NCBI GenBank assembly: GCA_022605955.1
Contig: JAKCOZ010000002.1
Span: 69,172,783-69,236,782 of the forward strand
Direction: 5' to 3'
Origin: Rallus limicola
Taxonomy: Eukaryota > Chordata > Aves > Gruiformes > Rallidae
Length of the DNA stretch: 64,000 nucleotides
Position 1 is the stretch's first letter; the number at the start of each line of letters is the position of its first letter. Position numbers and translations under genes: made by a program. Shown piece after piece: positions 23,901 through 37,231 of this stretch. Below the pieces are notes generated by a model that was given only the letters and a program-made list of their open reading frames with translations, was not told where the DNA came from and ran no database searches.

Positions 23901-24083
23901 TGGTGTTCTAAAATGTGAGCACATTATAATGTAATATTAAATTGAATTCACTGAAAGTAGAAAATTCACAAACCTTCTACTGTACTTTCTGCTTTCACAA
24001 CAAAAACCCCACTCATGAAACATTGTTTCCTACAATATTTTTGTTAGCAATTTGGTATTTTACAGTTCATAAGGGTGGATAAA
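20936..24083. other. Unique noncoding DNA, no gene seen
   Basis: Composition is mixed. A 79-codon plus-strand frame (21230-21469) looks somewhat protein-like in its second half but matches nothing I recognise. An AT-rich palindrome lies around 23843-23865. No known repeat was seen. Confidence 0.45.
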
Positions 24084-24758
24084 TAAATTATAAAAAACTG
24101 TCTGGAGAGCAGCTCTATGGAAAAGGCCCTGGGGTCTTGGCAGACAGTGAGCTGCACATGAGCCAGCAGTGTGCCCTGGCAGCTACGATTGCTGTCAATG
24201 TCATGGGATCATCAATAAGACGTAGATGGAGGGAAAGAATTATCCCCCTGTATTTACTGCTTGTTAGGCCATATCTGCAATACTGAGTCCGGTTTCAGGA
24301 TCCTACCAGTACATGAAAGATATCTGTAAAATGGATGAAGTCTAGGAGAGGGCCACCAAGCTGCCCAGGATCTGGATCACTGGGCCCATGAACTGAGGTT
24401 GCAGAGCTTGTTCAGCCTGAAGAGATAGATTTTGGGGTATTACCAGCAGCTCCTCACCACCTCATGGGAGGGCAACAAGAAGATGGAGCCGAGTTCTTCA
24501 TATTGTGCATGTGACGATGACAGGAGACAACAGGCATAAACTGAAACTAGAAAGGATCCAACTAGTTTCAAGGAAAACCATCTCCTCCATGGAGACAGTA
24601 CAACAGCGAAATAGGTAGCTACACAGATCTTACAGGCTCCATCCTTGAATGTTTTCAAGACTTGACCAGGTATAGTCTTTAGTAACCTTGTTGAAACTCA
24701 GGGTTGGTCCTGCTTGAGTAGGAGATAAGAGAAAGGAAGGGACTTTTGGAAATCCAGG
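24084..24758 (+). mobile_element. CR1 LINE copy, ORF2 C-terminus to 3' UTR
   Basis: Strong order of CR1 words: CTGGAGAGCAGCTCTATGG, then GGCCCTGGGGTCTTGG, then ACATGAGCCAGCAGTGTG, then the degraded 'leucine-tyrosine-LVRP' block (ACTGCTTGTTAGGCCATATC), then AGAGGGCCACCAAGCTG and CTTGTTCAGCCTG. This covers the last part of the reverse-transcriptase polyprotein and the 3' UTR of an old 5'-truncated copy of about 670 bases. Indels and stops break the frame. An unrelated 72-codon frame on the opposite strand (24440-24658) is a shadow. The extreme 3' octamer tail is lost or degraded. Confidence 0.75.
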
Positions 24759-27512
24759 AGAGTTATCCTGAGTTACGCTTTGTTTAACTGTATTTCACTA
24801 ATAGGTGATGAAGTCTGCTATGAAACATGTTCTTACAATGTATCAATTCATGATTAAACTTATTAATAACAATTTATAACCTCTTGGGATATTTTGATAT
24901 TAATATAGATGGTTTTGTTTGTTTGTTGAGGTTTTATTGGAGGGGAGGTTTTTTTCCTAATCACATAGTTTCTGAGATAAACACTTGCCTTTCATAAGGA
25001 ATGTATATATTGGCTTAAAAACATGTTGGATTGGACAAAAGCACCCTGACAGCTAAAGGATTTATCTTTATGGTCAGCAACAGTAATCACTCAGCTGGCA
25101 CTATGTACATCTTTATTCCTATAAGGAAAATATCTTGATTAATGTAATTCTATTACAGAACTTATGAGAGTAAAAAAGTAAAGAAATCAAAATTCAACTG
25201 CTCACCACAGGAATATAAAGAACTGAGGTACTGCTTGTTTTCTCTAAAGTGAATAACATTTTTATATTTGTTGAGGAAATATTTAAAGTTGTTTCCCCAA
25301 TTAGCACAATCAAGGAATCCATAAAAATTTCATAGCTAAAAAAAGCATTAAGTGTATAATTTGGATGTTTCATGTAAAAAGAATGTCCTATCCTTATTAT
25401 TGGCCCAAAATAATTCTGTTAAGATTTTATGTCTCAGTATTTTAAACATCAAAATAGGTGAGATTAAATTACTGTAAAAAAAAAAAAAAAGTCTCTGAGC
25501 ATAACAGCAGCACATTTTTATTTAGAAAGCTCTTTCAAAGAGGAAAGCAAAAGCAGGTCCATCCTCATGTGGAATAAGAGACCGTAGCTGGCTAAACATT
25601 TAAGATTTTGATGCGCAAAAGTTTCTGTTTGTTTTTAGGTATTTCAGACGCCCTTTGATAATATGCAATGATTTCATAGGATTTGTTTTAGCCTTCCAGA
25701 AAACATCTGTTTCCCTGTTCAAGCAGGTGACCTGAATGTTTATGTCCTTCATCAATGGTATATAGCCTTGACTGCTGGCTCCCCCTCAGAGCACATACCC
25801 ACTACTTGGCCCAACTTGTTTTTTAAGACTTAAGAAAGTAATATACAACAGACATTCATGAGGAGTTTTAGGGGCCATCTAGCTTGCAGTGTGTTAAGCA
25901 TGTTTTTATGTGGCCTTTCAGAGGAAAGCTGCGGTCTCAGGATCTACTGTTTACTCCAAAACCCACTGAAAGTGGCCACAGTGCCTTAACGTAACAAGAT
26001 TTGGCTGCATAGAGTACTACATGCATTTTAAAGTCTGTGTTTTAATAGTAACACACATGCAGTGAATATGGTGTGACTTTTAAAATAAGTCATTTATTCA
26101 GAACAACAACTGTGGTAATATGTGGTTAATAAGTCACTAAAAAAATCAAATACCAAAAATCATGACATCAGCTATTTTACTGCCTTAGAAAAAGTAAAGA
26201 AAACCCCAACAACTAAACATAATCAGGAATCTTAGCAGGAAGTGTCAGCTATTGGTTTCTATTGACATCAAACTTTTGTTCTAGTAATGAATAAAAATAT
26301 ACCTATTAGCATCTATTAGTGTTTGGCAGACATCTATGCATATTCTGGAAGAGTTTCTGTAACTCTTTCTTAATATGACAGACTGAAGTGTGAGTTCTCA
26401 CCTAGCATTTTTATTTAGAAAGCAAACAGCTACAACAAGTTTTATAAAACTTGTAAAATCAATAGTAAAAGAAAGATTGCTGCGCTAGGAACTGGTACTT
26501 CATATAAGGTCTCACAAAAACACTAACTAGACTATTCTACTAAACCCAGATACAATATTTTAAAAAAAGGAACAGTTCATAATTCATTTTGTCCAGTTTA
26601 TTCCAGAATACTGGCTAGTGATATTGTAAAGCAGCCAGAAAAGTAGTAGCTGTGCCAATTAACTTCTATTTCTTTCCAGTTTATGTGGAAACTGATATCC
26701 TGTAGCCAAATTAAATTTTTTAATGTTTGCTCTAGGTTCAAAATAATTTGTGTGTGGATGAAACTTTAATGACTTTATGAAAACAGCATCCAGTGGGTAC
26801 TGCTCATAGAAAAAGACTGATTTATCGGGATTTGGAATGTGTTTGCAAAATATAGTGGAGATTCTCTTATTTTTTTCCCTTTTTGATTAGAGCTGCAGTT
26901 AAAACACTGAAATTAAAAGATCTCTACCTAGTGTTCCAAGTATTTGGTTTTTCTATGTGCCTTGTTTAATGACAATGAACCTGTTGCTATTAAATTTTCA
27001 AGGTCCTCCCATTGTGAGTTCTCACAGATGCCCAACCTGCCTTGTCATCACTCCATCACCTCCTGTTCTGCAGCTTATCTTGACATGAGGCCAAGCACCA
27101 AGTATCCTCTGCTGCCCAAAACTGACAATTAGAGTCTGCGAGAGGAAATGCCCTGCTGTTAAGGTCCCTTTTATCATCTGTGTATTTGCCTTCCTTGTGA
27201 ATGAAAGGCAACTGGGGACATTAACACTAAAAGGACATTGAGTCTGTACATTATTAAATAGTACCTTTACCAGAAATCTGGAGATGCAGAAAATAAACCT
27301 GAGACTTGTTCACTGCTAGGCTCATGTAGTAATCCTAACACCAGGGATCTGTCAAACATTTTACATGTGCTGGTGATCCAATGTGGCTGATGTATTCAAC
27401 TGTGCTTAATACTTTACTGTCTTGTGTGCTTGCTGGTCACCAAAACACAGACAAGAAATGGGCTATCAAATCTGTTCTACTTCATACCAAAGGTGACACT
27501 TTTATTTGTGCT
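24759..27512. other. Unique noncoding DNA, no gene seen
   Basis: AT-rich with an A15 run at 25476-25490. There is no AATAAA just before it and no recognisable retroposed gene. No exon candidate stands out. Confidence 0.5.
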
Positions 27513-27672
27513 GAATCACAGAATCACTAGGTTGGAAAAGACCTTTGAGTTCATAGAGTCCAACCGTACCTGTCTTCTACTGAACCCTATCCCAGAGCAC
27601 CTCATCCACGCGTCTTTTTAATACATCCATGGATGGTGACTCAACTGCCTCCCTGAAGCAGACCTCTCTAAG
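27513..27672 (-). mobile_element. CR1 LINE 3' end fragment
   Basis: Read on the plus strand it begins AATCACAGAATCACTAGGTT, then GGAAAAGACCTTTGAG, GAGTCCAACCGTA and ACCCTATCCCAGAGCACC. This is the familiar complement of the avian CR1 3' UTR, so the element is on the minus strand with its 3' end at the left. About 160 bases remain, with no coding part. Identity to the consensus words is higher than in the 24 kb copy, suggesting a younger insertion. Confidence 0.85.
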
Positions 27673-30600
27673 CTAGTTAAGAGAGAGTACTGAGATTTAC
27701 TCAAAGACATTGCATGCTTTTTTTTTATAGTATAGCTTTAAAGCAAGAGGGGACATTTTGGTAGAATCATGAAAGTTTTTGAAAGCATGTTCAGTTGTTA
27801 TTCTCCTACGGAATTTTTACTGCTACAGATGATTTAAAAAACCCCAAGTACAAGTAACTGTGTTCTGTGTTTTGTAGAGTGTGTGTGTTTAATTGAACAA
27901 AGTTTTTACTTAACCAAGATGTAGTACTTACTCAATGACTTAACCCCCCTTATTATATTTTTAGAGCAGCAACTTTTCTAAATATGTGTTCAGCCAAAAC
28001 AGGACAGAACATTTTTTTTTATAAGGGAAAAATTTATTTCTTACAATGCTGAACATTATGGACCAATGGTGTTAATATTTATTTAGAGCTAGACTAAACC
28101 TTCTGCCCTGTTTACATGATATCACATAGTTTCATCACCTCAAGAGAAATAAGCTGTGCTAGTCCCTGACCAGATGTGGATACTCACTCTATCCCTCCCG
28201 CTGGCTCTGTTGTAGCAATGTCTCTAAGTCAGAGTTCACTATTCCCAACAAATATTTGAGGGTAAATTGGGAAATAATGAAGTAGGTCCACAAAGAGACT
28301 TACGCAATACTTCTAATATTGATTTATAGTCATTTCACCTTTGGTTTGGGAACACTGCTCTAGAAGCTGAAGTCAGCCCTGAATTAGGTACCTCACAGTA
28401 GGTTCATTGTACTGAATATTGGTATCTATGTTAGGAGCTGTCTCTACTCTGCAGTTAGTGGAGAGCTAACAGTAGCATTCATGAAGTCTCATGTGTGATT
28501 CACATCAGCAAACCAAATGCTGACCAGCATTCATATGCTGATTACTTTTCAACTATAAATGAACCCAACACCACTCACTCTGACACAGACTCCTTCATTA
28601 TTGATAGGTAAATTGATTCCCTCCATCCCTCAAATTTCTTCATAATTCAGGAACAGATTTTGAGAAAAACAAACGTCACAATTATCAACAGTCAATAAAG
28701 GCATGGGAATACATAACTTACTCAAAAGGTGGATGCAGCTGAAAAACACTCTTTTGAAGCTGGTTGCTGGCCTGCATTCATGATTTAGGTGCTGACAGTC
28801 CCAACCCTGAGTAATTCATCTCTTGGACTGAGCCATCATTTTTCCTGACTCTGCATGCTGCTTGATCTTGACTTCTACCTTAAAAAAGATTCCTTTCTTT
28901 CAAAAGATTTCTTTTCTTCACCATTGCCAGAAATGTCAACAATATTGAGACTTCTTAAAAACGCATTTCTCAGAAAAAGCTGATGCCACAGTACATCATT
29001 TGCAACACCCTAATTCACACAACTTGAAGCAATAGTGTACACAGTTAGGCTTGACTGATGTTCTGCTCACTACGCTGATCATTTATAGATTTTTGCTAAA
29101 GGGACTTTGCAATTGCAGGTTTTACTGCACTTTCCACTGTAAAAAATATAATTAACTGGTTATGGAACTCTTGAGTTATTGACAAAAGTAGCAGTGTTTT
29201 CAAATTATGTTTGGCTGTCTAAAATTAGCATGTATGTTTTTTAGTTTGGGATTTGTTTTTCTTAAGTAGTCCATCTGAAAGTTTGCATTTGATGTAGTAA
29301 AAATTTACTGCGTGTTGGAAAAAATATAAAACTGATAAAATATTTAATTTCAAGGATTAACAACTGCAATGAACATAATCAGTAATGTGTGAATTTCTAA
29401 GCTGTTTCAACAGCTCAGTCCATTTAAGGATCTAAATGTTTGGGTGCCTATAGGAAAAATTGAAAGTATCCAAGTATCTTGAGTCTAGAGACTAGAAAGT
29501 CTTATAAAACAGATTTTTATTTCTGTAGATTGAATTTGTGATCCAAAAACATTGAAATAACACCCTTTCTACTTTCTTGTATTTCTCATTCCAACCCCAG
29601 ATGAAACCAAATATTAAATAGAAAAAAGTTAGCTATGAGAATTTCTTACTTCAAATCCTCAAAATTAAAAAAGATTTTCAGTGCATTTGAATTCCATTTT
29701 AATGCTGTCCAATTTATTTGTTTACCATGGTATTAGCATTGTCAATAGTAAAATAATTCCTCGTTTTCTGTAATGTATTTTAGTCTGTAATAATATACAG
29801 AGAGTTACAGTGCTGGTGAATCTGAGTAAGTATCACAATTATTATTTCTTTTGTTCCCTTACAGCAGACATTGAAATATGCAATTTTCAAGGTTTTCATG
29901 CTTTACTTAAGGCTCTGTCACTTGTGAACCCTACGCAAAATCTTTTATTCAGTGAAGTCTAAGCAGCAACGATCAAATGGCTAGTTAAATTGAAAAACAT
30001 GAGACCTCAATGTCTGAATCAAGATCAAATCACATTTGAAAAAAATTGTACTAACTACCCCTAGAACCAAGTGACATGGGTCAATAGGGCCTGACTGAAA
30101 TAATCATCTCCCTAGTGCATGTTTAATAATAATAATAAAAATCATAGTCTTCTGAGCTGCAAAATTTTAAACAAATGCCAAAACCGACAGAAAGGATGCC
30201 ACACTTCCTCAGCAAACTGACTCCACACGGTAATTAGTTCCGCCTAATATTCTTAGCACTGAATGCACTGCTTTCCACAAAAAAGACCAACCCCAAACCC
30301 ACAACACTGGACAGGAAAAAAGAGGGGAGAGAGAGAGACTCATATGCATGTGCACAGGTTATAAAGTGTATGTCAAAACCAGATTTATTTCACACTGTCA
30401 CCCACACAGACATGCTAGGTAGTTTTAACACTGAAGAAGCAAGCACAGAACTTTGAGATTTATTTCTGGTTTTACAAGCTGTTAGCTATGGCAAACACTT
30501 GCTGCAGCTATATTCCTCTAACATAAAACATCTCTGTGTTCTGAAGATTTTTTTAATGATTTTCAGATAGCTTTTAATGTTGTATGGTACATAATTGCTT

Positions 30601-31788
30601 AAGATGTACAAAAACCTATAATGTGTCATGGCTGCCTGACAGAGTATTTGGAATTAACTGCGAATAGCATCACTTATAACGTTTGCATGTTTGGATGCAA
30701 TTTAAAGGGTTTGGCCAAATATGAACTGCCTCAGAAAAAGAAATAGCAAATATTACCACCTGTGAAATCTGTAAAGAAAATGGTTATTAAATATGGTTCA
30801 CAGTTTGGGATTTATTTATGAACTTGAGCAGCTAAAAGAACAACATCCTGATCAGACAACTCCATAGCTTTTAGAGTATTGATTAGCACAGTGGCTTTTC
30901 TCTCAAAACTTTTTTCTAACTCATTCCTCCCCCTTAATAAGCAAAAGAAAACAAGTTACGCAAACCAAGATAATGCAAGAAAACACCACCAACAAAACCC
31001 AGATATAAATCAGAATGCCAAGTTGCATTTGGATCATTTGAGGCATTTTTTCAAGCTCTATTTGAAGTACGGTAGCAAGCTATCAAATAAAATAAGTGAT
31101 GAAGAAGCCAACAGAGATTCTAGAGATCTATAGTGCTAGGAATGTTGTGATAAGCACTAGGCAACACTCCAATACATCCATTTGACAGTGTCCAGCAGAC
31201 AATCACTAATAGATTTCACATATCAACACTGGATTATGTATAGTGTTCAGAAAATATATAACAGAAAAAAACCAAGCTTTCAAGTATTCTGGCAGTAGTC
31301 AGCCAAAATAATAATTATCATCTCTAGGGAAAAAGTCCAGATAATTAAAATTTCCTGCCATACTTAAAAGACAGACAGCAAAGTTCACACTAAGTCATCA
31401 AATTGCACAGACTTGAACAAACCCATTGGCATCCATGTTTGCTAACTGAGATATCAAATAAACCAAAATAGATTGTAACACTAAGTAAAAAGTTAGTATT
31501 TAGAAGAATACTGACAAGTAGGAGCCAGCTGCAATTCAACCAAATACTTTGTGGGATAATTTCAAATATCTTTATTAGTATCACAAGAAAGCTGGGCTGA
31601 TTTTCAGAATGAATAAATATCCTATTCAGGAAACGACAAGCAATCTTTACACAGAAGCTTGTCAGGTCTGTAACCCTACACATTTGAAACCCCACACTTG
31701 AAGCCTGTCTTTTGTCACTTAGTTAAGTAATACTCTATTCCACAAAACAAATACAAGGAAATGAGAAAACAAGTAAATATTTACTCAC
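27673..31788. other. Unique noncoding DNA, no gene seen
   Basis: AT-rich, CpG-poor DNA. A pyrimidine-rich acceptor-like sequence precedes 29866 but has no adequate donor. Minus-strand 101-codon (31390-31695) and plus-strand 84-codon (30879-31133) frames carry no recognised domain. Confidence 0.5.
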
Positions 31789-31822
31789 CAGCCTTCTCCT
31801 TCTCTGAAATAACTGGCATAGC
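31789..31822 (-). other. Candidate 34-nt microexon with strong splice sites
   Basis: On the minus strand a T-rich tract of about 28 bases ends in TTGTCTTCCAG, followed by 34 nt and then GTGAGTAAAT. Acceptor and donor are both near consensus (CTG|GTGAGT). The 34 nt are open in all three frames (for example AMPVISEKEKAG or YASYFREGEG), so phase cannot be set. A length of 34 shifts the frame by one, as for a constitutive internal exon or a frame-changing alternative microexon. I cannot assign it to a gene. If real, the window is partly intron of a minus-strand gene. No neighbouring exon of the same gene was found. Confidence 0.38.
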
Positions 31823-34800
31823 CTGGAAGACAAAATAAAACAAAAACAAACCACTATTTAAAAACTAAGACTGTTAGGGAAGCATTATAAAATCTTAAGG
31901 TAGATACTACGAGTGTCCAGAAAGTCTGGTAAGAACTGAGGTCTCTCTGTGTTGAGCAGTCTGGAGAGAAACATACAATTCCTATTTGAATTATGAAACT
32001 AATTACTTTTAAAAAAGAAAAAAGGATTAGGAGAGAAGGGAGGAGATGGAGTTAATAAGGTATTCCAATGATGACATTTTGAAAAAATCATCCTAGAATA
32101 CATGCCCACAAAATTCCACTGGGAAATTACTAAATAATTCTGAAGGAGCGATGGCTTTTAATTCTGAAAACCACATGGCTGAACATGAGACTAAAATGTC
32201 AAATCTTTCCTCTGCAAAACTCAAAGTAAAGTTCTGTCATTGATTCCATATCTTAGGACTTGGGCTTAAACTTGTGTTGTCTTATAACGTTTTGCACCAG
32301 TAATACAAAGTAGTCAATAATTTCAATAGTCTGAAGAAAATTATGCCAAAGAAACAATAAAATAATGGAATGAATCAAGTTATCATTTGCAAAGAAAAAT
32401 CATAATGTACAGATTTTTAAAAAAACAATTGATAGAATTTTGAAAACCAGTATCTAATTTTCCTCTTTCCCAGACTGAAATGGTTACAACTGGCTAAGAA
32501 AATAGGACTGCCCCCCATTCCCTCAGATGCACTATTATCATTTGTCCGAGAAACAGTAGAAAGAAGTTTTTAAAAAAGAGAAGGTGAGAAACAAGCAAAC
32601 AAACAAGAAAAGAAAATCAAACGGTAGAAGAAAGAACAGGGGCATATCAGTGTAAATTAAATGGAAGCATCAGGACAAAACAAGGAAAGATGGTAACAAG
32701 TTCTTATCATATTTTAATTTTCAAGTTTGTTAGCTATTAAAAAAAAAAATCAAAACCAAATAAGGTGTCTTTTAAGATAAGCTTCGAAGACAACATTGAG
32801 GTGACCAGCAAATGTCAGCAGAGAAATGACAAGATATGTCATGGAAAGAGAACAGTTTAATAGGCACCGCCTTTGTAGACTTAAAATTCAAGGCCAAGAT
32901 GAGAGATGAGCAGCTGTGATTCAGTGTACTGGAGGAGGAGGAGAGAGGGAAAGCAGTTGCAGGACTCCATGGGGATATAACTGAATGACAAGTATGGAAG
33001 AATTTCTCTGGTGGCTTAATGACAGATTTAAATGGACTTTAATAATGTCCGTAACTGCCATGTGAGTCACTAGTAGTGACTTTGGCCTGAATGAAGACTT
33101 CTGAATCAGCTCCCATCATCATTCATATCAGCACGCAGATTTTTTTTCATATAAGGATATCACAATTTAAAACATTGTTAATCTTGCCATTTGTCATTTC
33201 AAGTTATTTCCTGCAAATATATAATAGTTCTGATCTGTGATCGTTAAAACATGTTGATTTACAATCAAATATAAATATTACTAAATTTGTTAGAGACTAG
33301 TCTTTAAGGTTGTTATGAGTTGTTCAGCCCAGGTACAAAGCTGTAGCTTGTAAATAACGCCTCAGGACAGACATGTGAGTCACAAAATTAGTACTTCTGT
33401 TAATTAGGATGAAGAAGCACCGTAAGTTCCAGACAGTTTAAAGGTAGATTAAGGTTTGCAGATAAAAGTACTTCCTATGTTCCTATCTTGTAGTAATTCA
33501 TTAAGATTGATGCTGGAGTATCCAATGTGGATTATTTAATTTGCTGAAAGTAAGAATTCTAAAATCAAGTCACATGTATAGAGAAAATAAAGGCTACTAA
33601 AGGATGTAATGAAGTAGATTCAAAATGATAGCGCCACAGAATTAAGTTTTTCTAGAATACCTGGGAGGAGGACTTCATACAGAGGTGACTACCTGTCACC
33701 ATCATTTGCCACTACTACACAGCACATTATGTAAATACAGAGATTCCTTTTATAGCTTCATTTTTTTTTCCCTGATATCAGAATTAACTTTTTTCCAGCA
33801 AAACATGCTGGAAGAGAAATACTTCCTTTGCTTTTATAATTCAAAGACCTAATTTTCTCTGATTTCATTTTATTAACTGCACAAGAAAAAACTTATAATA
33901 TATTCAGAGATCCAATATATTTTCAAATCCATGAATTCTAATAAAAAACCCCCAAATCTCTAAAAAAGCCCTTGGAGTAACATCAAATTAATGAAAGTAA
34001 TTTTTATTTTAAAGAACAAAATGCTAAGCATATATTAAAAATAATCAATATTCTTCTCATTGTAAGGGCTGCAATTAATACGAATGTTTGAGTCAGAACA
34101 TAGCACTGTGGAATACATATAAATGCAGTACCCATTCTAACAGGAAAGACTATTTCCTTAAAATCACATATATCACTAAGCATAATTCTTTATAATTTAA
34201 GGAGAACTCTCATCTATCATATTCTTAGCCAAAGGTTTAAATTTGTCAAGTTTACAGAAAAATTGTAAATATTCCAATTTAATTAAAATATTTAATAAGG
34301 GTAAGGTCATTGATTTAAAAACCAACCCAAGCCAAAAAATACCCACCCCCAAAACTACGCTCTTTATCCCCAAAGTATAAAGATATCTTGGATGACACTT
34401 TTTTTTTTTAAAAACAGAGTGCAATTCTGTGGAATCAAGATGTAAAATTAGGTAAAAACTGTATCAGACCACTCTATTGCTGTTAAAAAGCTGAGAAAAA
34501 AAATCCTAAATGAACATAGCTTTTCTTGAAAGCTTAAAATAAAGTAAACCACAAGCAAATCTTGTTCAACAAGATCTCAGATAGTCCTACTATCGCTTCA
34601 GTTTTTTCTTAATACAGCTACACATACTGCTTACACGCTGCCCGGTGGGAAAACACGACTGTTATGAGAAACGCTCTCATCTCCAGTACAGTTTTGAATT
34701 CACTGGAGACCTTTTTCAATGAGTTCCATATGTTCCAAATGAATTGCATTCCCAGGAAGTGATTTAACATTTCTGGCAATGGAGCAATTAAACCGGATTT

Positions 34801-35944
34801 TCCTGCTTGGCCAGATGGGTTCACTGTAACTTCACATTACTTCTTACTCTCCCCACAGAACTAAAGAGTTGAGCTAACAATTTCCACATGATTGGGTCAC
34901 ATGCATAAAAAAAAAAACCCAAAACAGGCACACGCCCTTTTTTACACACCCCTTTTCCCAGATTTCAACAGACATCCCCCAATGTCAGGTTCCTCTGTAT
35001 TTTTAATAGCATGTGCTCTTAGGAACACCAAGAAAGAAAGGGAGGGGAGAGGAAATCAAACCATTGCTGAAATATGCTCAGGATTTTCTTTTGAACTATA
35101 GAATACGATTTTTAACCTAAGAAATTCTGACATGAAACATCATATTGAAATTTTTTGTATCATCCTTGCTGTATTGCAATTGATTTCCTGTAAATAAATT
35201 GTAAAGTGCATTTAGGACACTATATAAAATAATTTTTTTTGCAAAAATTATCAAAGGCATTTTGACAATTTTGACCAAAGTAAAACTATCTTCCTTTTTT
35301 TTAAAGCTTTTAAGAATATCTTAACAGGAAAGAGAAGTAAATATCTAAAAATAGCCCATAATTTCAGAACAGCAACCATTTGTTTGTAACGTATGCAGTT
35401 TGACATAGCCAGTAGACATTCAGTCTTACCTGACTATACTGCAAAGCTGTATTTTTTTTCAAATAGTGATTCTAAAATTGCAGGAAAAGCCATTATGAAT
35501 AAATTTAAGGTAGCTTTTTGCTTCCTTGCATTCTCAAAACATGAACACCTTTATGACGACTGAATAATCTGCAAAGGGCTACAACAGATGGCAAAGGAAT
35601 CAGTAGAGGGGTATGTGACATACAATTTCATAAATAAGGATCTAGTGGCATGTATTTATTTTTGTAGTATCTGATAAAATAACTGGAGTGAGTCTATATT
35701 TCCATTCTGCAAATACACTATAGTATCTTTATATTAAGGCCATTAAATAATCCAACCATGATGGATATTCTTTAAAGCCCTTCCATCACAGAAGGCTGTT
35801 AGCTAAACAGATTTTTTTCAGGTCTGCATTTAAATAGACATGCTGGGAAATTTCCTTGCTAATAATCTGATACAGCTTGATTCGCAAACATTTCTCTAGA
35901 GTTTTGCCTGTGGAGATAATATCCTCTACTGTCCAGCAAGAAAT
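31823..35944. other. Unique noncoding DNA, no gene seen
   Basis: AT-rich, with A-rich low-complexity stretches (about 32565-32640 and 34905-34925). Minus-strand frames at 34197-34424 and 34618-34824 have no recognised motif. No transposon was recognised. Confidence 0.5.
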
Positions 35945-36431
35945 TAAAACCTGGAGTATCGTGTCCCATATATAAAAAGGACAGGGATCTCCTGGAAAGA
36001 GTCCAGTGAAGGGCTTCGAAGATGATTAAAAGCCTGGAGCATCTTCCCTATGAGGACAGGCTGAATGAACTGGGTCTATTGAGCCTTGAGAAAAGAAGAC
36101 TGAGAGGGGATCTGATTAATGTTTATAAATATCTGAAGTGTGGGACACAGGGGGAAATAGCCATCCTCTTTTCAGTTGTCTGTGGGGACAGGACAAGGGG
36201 CAATGGCCTCAAGTTGGAGCATAGGATGTTCCACACCAATATGTGGAAGAACTTTTACACAGTGAGGGTGACAGAGCCCTAGGACAGGTTGCCCATGAAG
36301 GTTGTGGAGATATTCAAGACCTGTGTGGATGCCTACCTGTGCAATATGTCCTAGGGAACCTGCTTTGGCAGGAGAGTTGGACTCGATCTCTAAGGTCCCT
36401 TCCAACCCCTACAAGTCTGTACTACTGTGAC
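35945..36431 (+). mobile_element. CR1 LINE copy with ORF2 C-terminal remnant
   Basis: This is a well-preserved 5'-truncated CR1. CTGGAGTATCGTGTCC starts it. An open frame from 36022 encodes a C-terminal CR1 ORF2 stretch (MI-x-SLEHLPYEDRLNELG, then LEKRRLRGDLINVYKYLK, then DRTRGNGLKLEHR and TVRVTEP). The 3' UTR ends GGTCCCTTCCAACCCCTACA. In the CR1 family this segment follows the reverse-transcriptase palm and thumb. The frame is closed by a stop in place of the tryptophan codon after TVRVTEP and by later frameshifts, so the copy is dead. The terminal octamer repeat is degraded. Confidence 0.9.
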
Positions 36432-37189
36432 TTGAATAGAAAGAGAAAATCCAGCTTTCATAATAATTGTGAGCAGGTAACTGTCACTGAGCTCAAGCTG
36501 TTATAAACCTCTCCACTTTATTTTTGGAAGCACTTCTATGGTAATAACCTTTGGTTCCTGCAAGTAAATATCATGGTCTAAGTTCTCATTTTAGTGGATC
36601 ATTCTTTTATGCAAAACAGTTTTAGTAACTTTTTTACTGAAATTATTTGCTTCATGACCAAATCCATGTTCTTATGCTAAAGAAGTGGAAGTACTGGGAA
36701 AAAAACAACTCAAAAAATCAACCGCCAAAACTTGCAAACAGAAAAGTGAATGTTACACTTAGCTCTTAAATAGAATCATTGCCTGTAAGACTAGAAACAT
36801 CTATGTATATCAAAATCTATCCACATTGTCTTCTTTCTACTTAAATGATCAAAATACATAAGCTTCTAAAATCCTCTAGAGAGGAGCAATCTATTCAGCT
36901 TCTGAAAAGAAAGGAAGGAGGGAATATCAACACAATATACAATTACAAAGGAAGAACTAATGAACTGAATGACCGAGAAGTCTATTCTAGTAAACAAGGG
37001 CAATCATGTACCTGAAAACTGAGGTCAAAAATGCTCAGACAGAACACAACTTCCAAGCATTATGTAATTTCTCAAACAGCGTATGTTCTATGTCATCTGG
37101 AATCTCTTATTTTATTTAGAAGACATGCTCTAGTTTTCTTTACTTGAGTATTTGTTAAAATTAACTGAGTCATTTTATGGAAGAAAGAA
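36432..37189. other. Unique noncoding DNA, no gene seen
   Basis: AT-rich with no recognised element between the CR1 copy and the hairpin. Confidence 0.5.
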
Positions 37190-37231
37190 TTCCCTAATTT
37201 CAAACCACTCATATGGTTTGAAATTAGGGAA
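37190..37231. repeat. Perfect 18-bp inverted repeat with 6-nt loop
   Basis: Arms 37190-37207 and 37214-37231 (CCCTAATTTCAAACCA core and its exact complement) flank the loop CTCATA. There is no mismatch over 18 pairs. Overlapping 74-87 codon frames through it on both strands are shadows. It is too short a stem for a typical miRNA precursor (about 22 nt mature plus flanks). It may be a replication template-switch product or the core of a degraded element. Confidence 0.9.

Noticed and set aside
25441..25490. A15 run as a processed pseudogene tail
   Set aside because: No polyadenylation signal close before it, no recognisable gene body and no target duplication seen.
28335..28360. GTTTGGGAACACTG as a hAT transposon end
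   Set aside because: Only one partial terminal-repeat-like word, no partner end or 8-bp duplication found.
36243..36506. Frames on both strands overlapping the 36 kb CR1
   Set aside because: Shadows of the CR1 copy; the real remnant is the ORF2 frame beginning at 36022.
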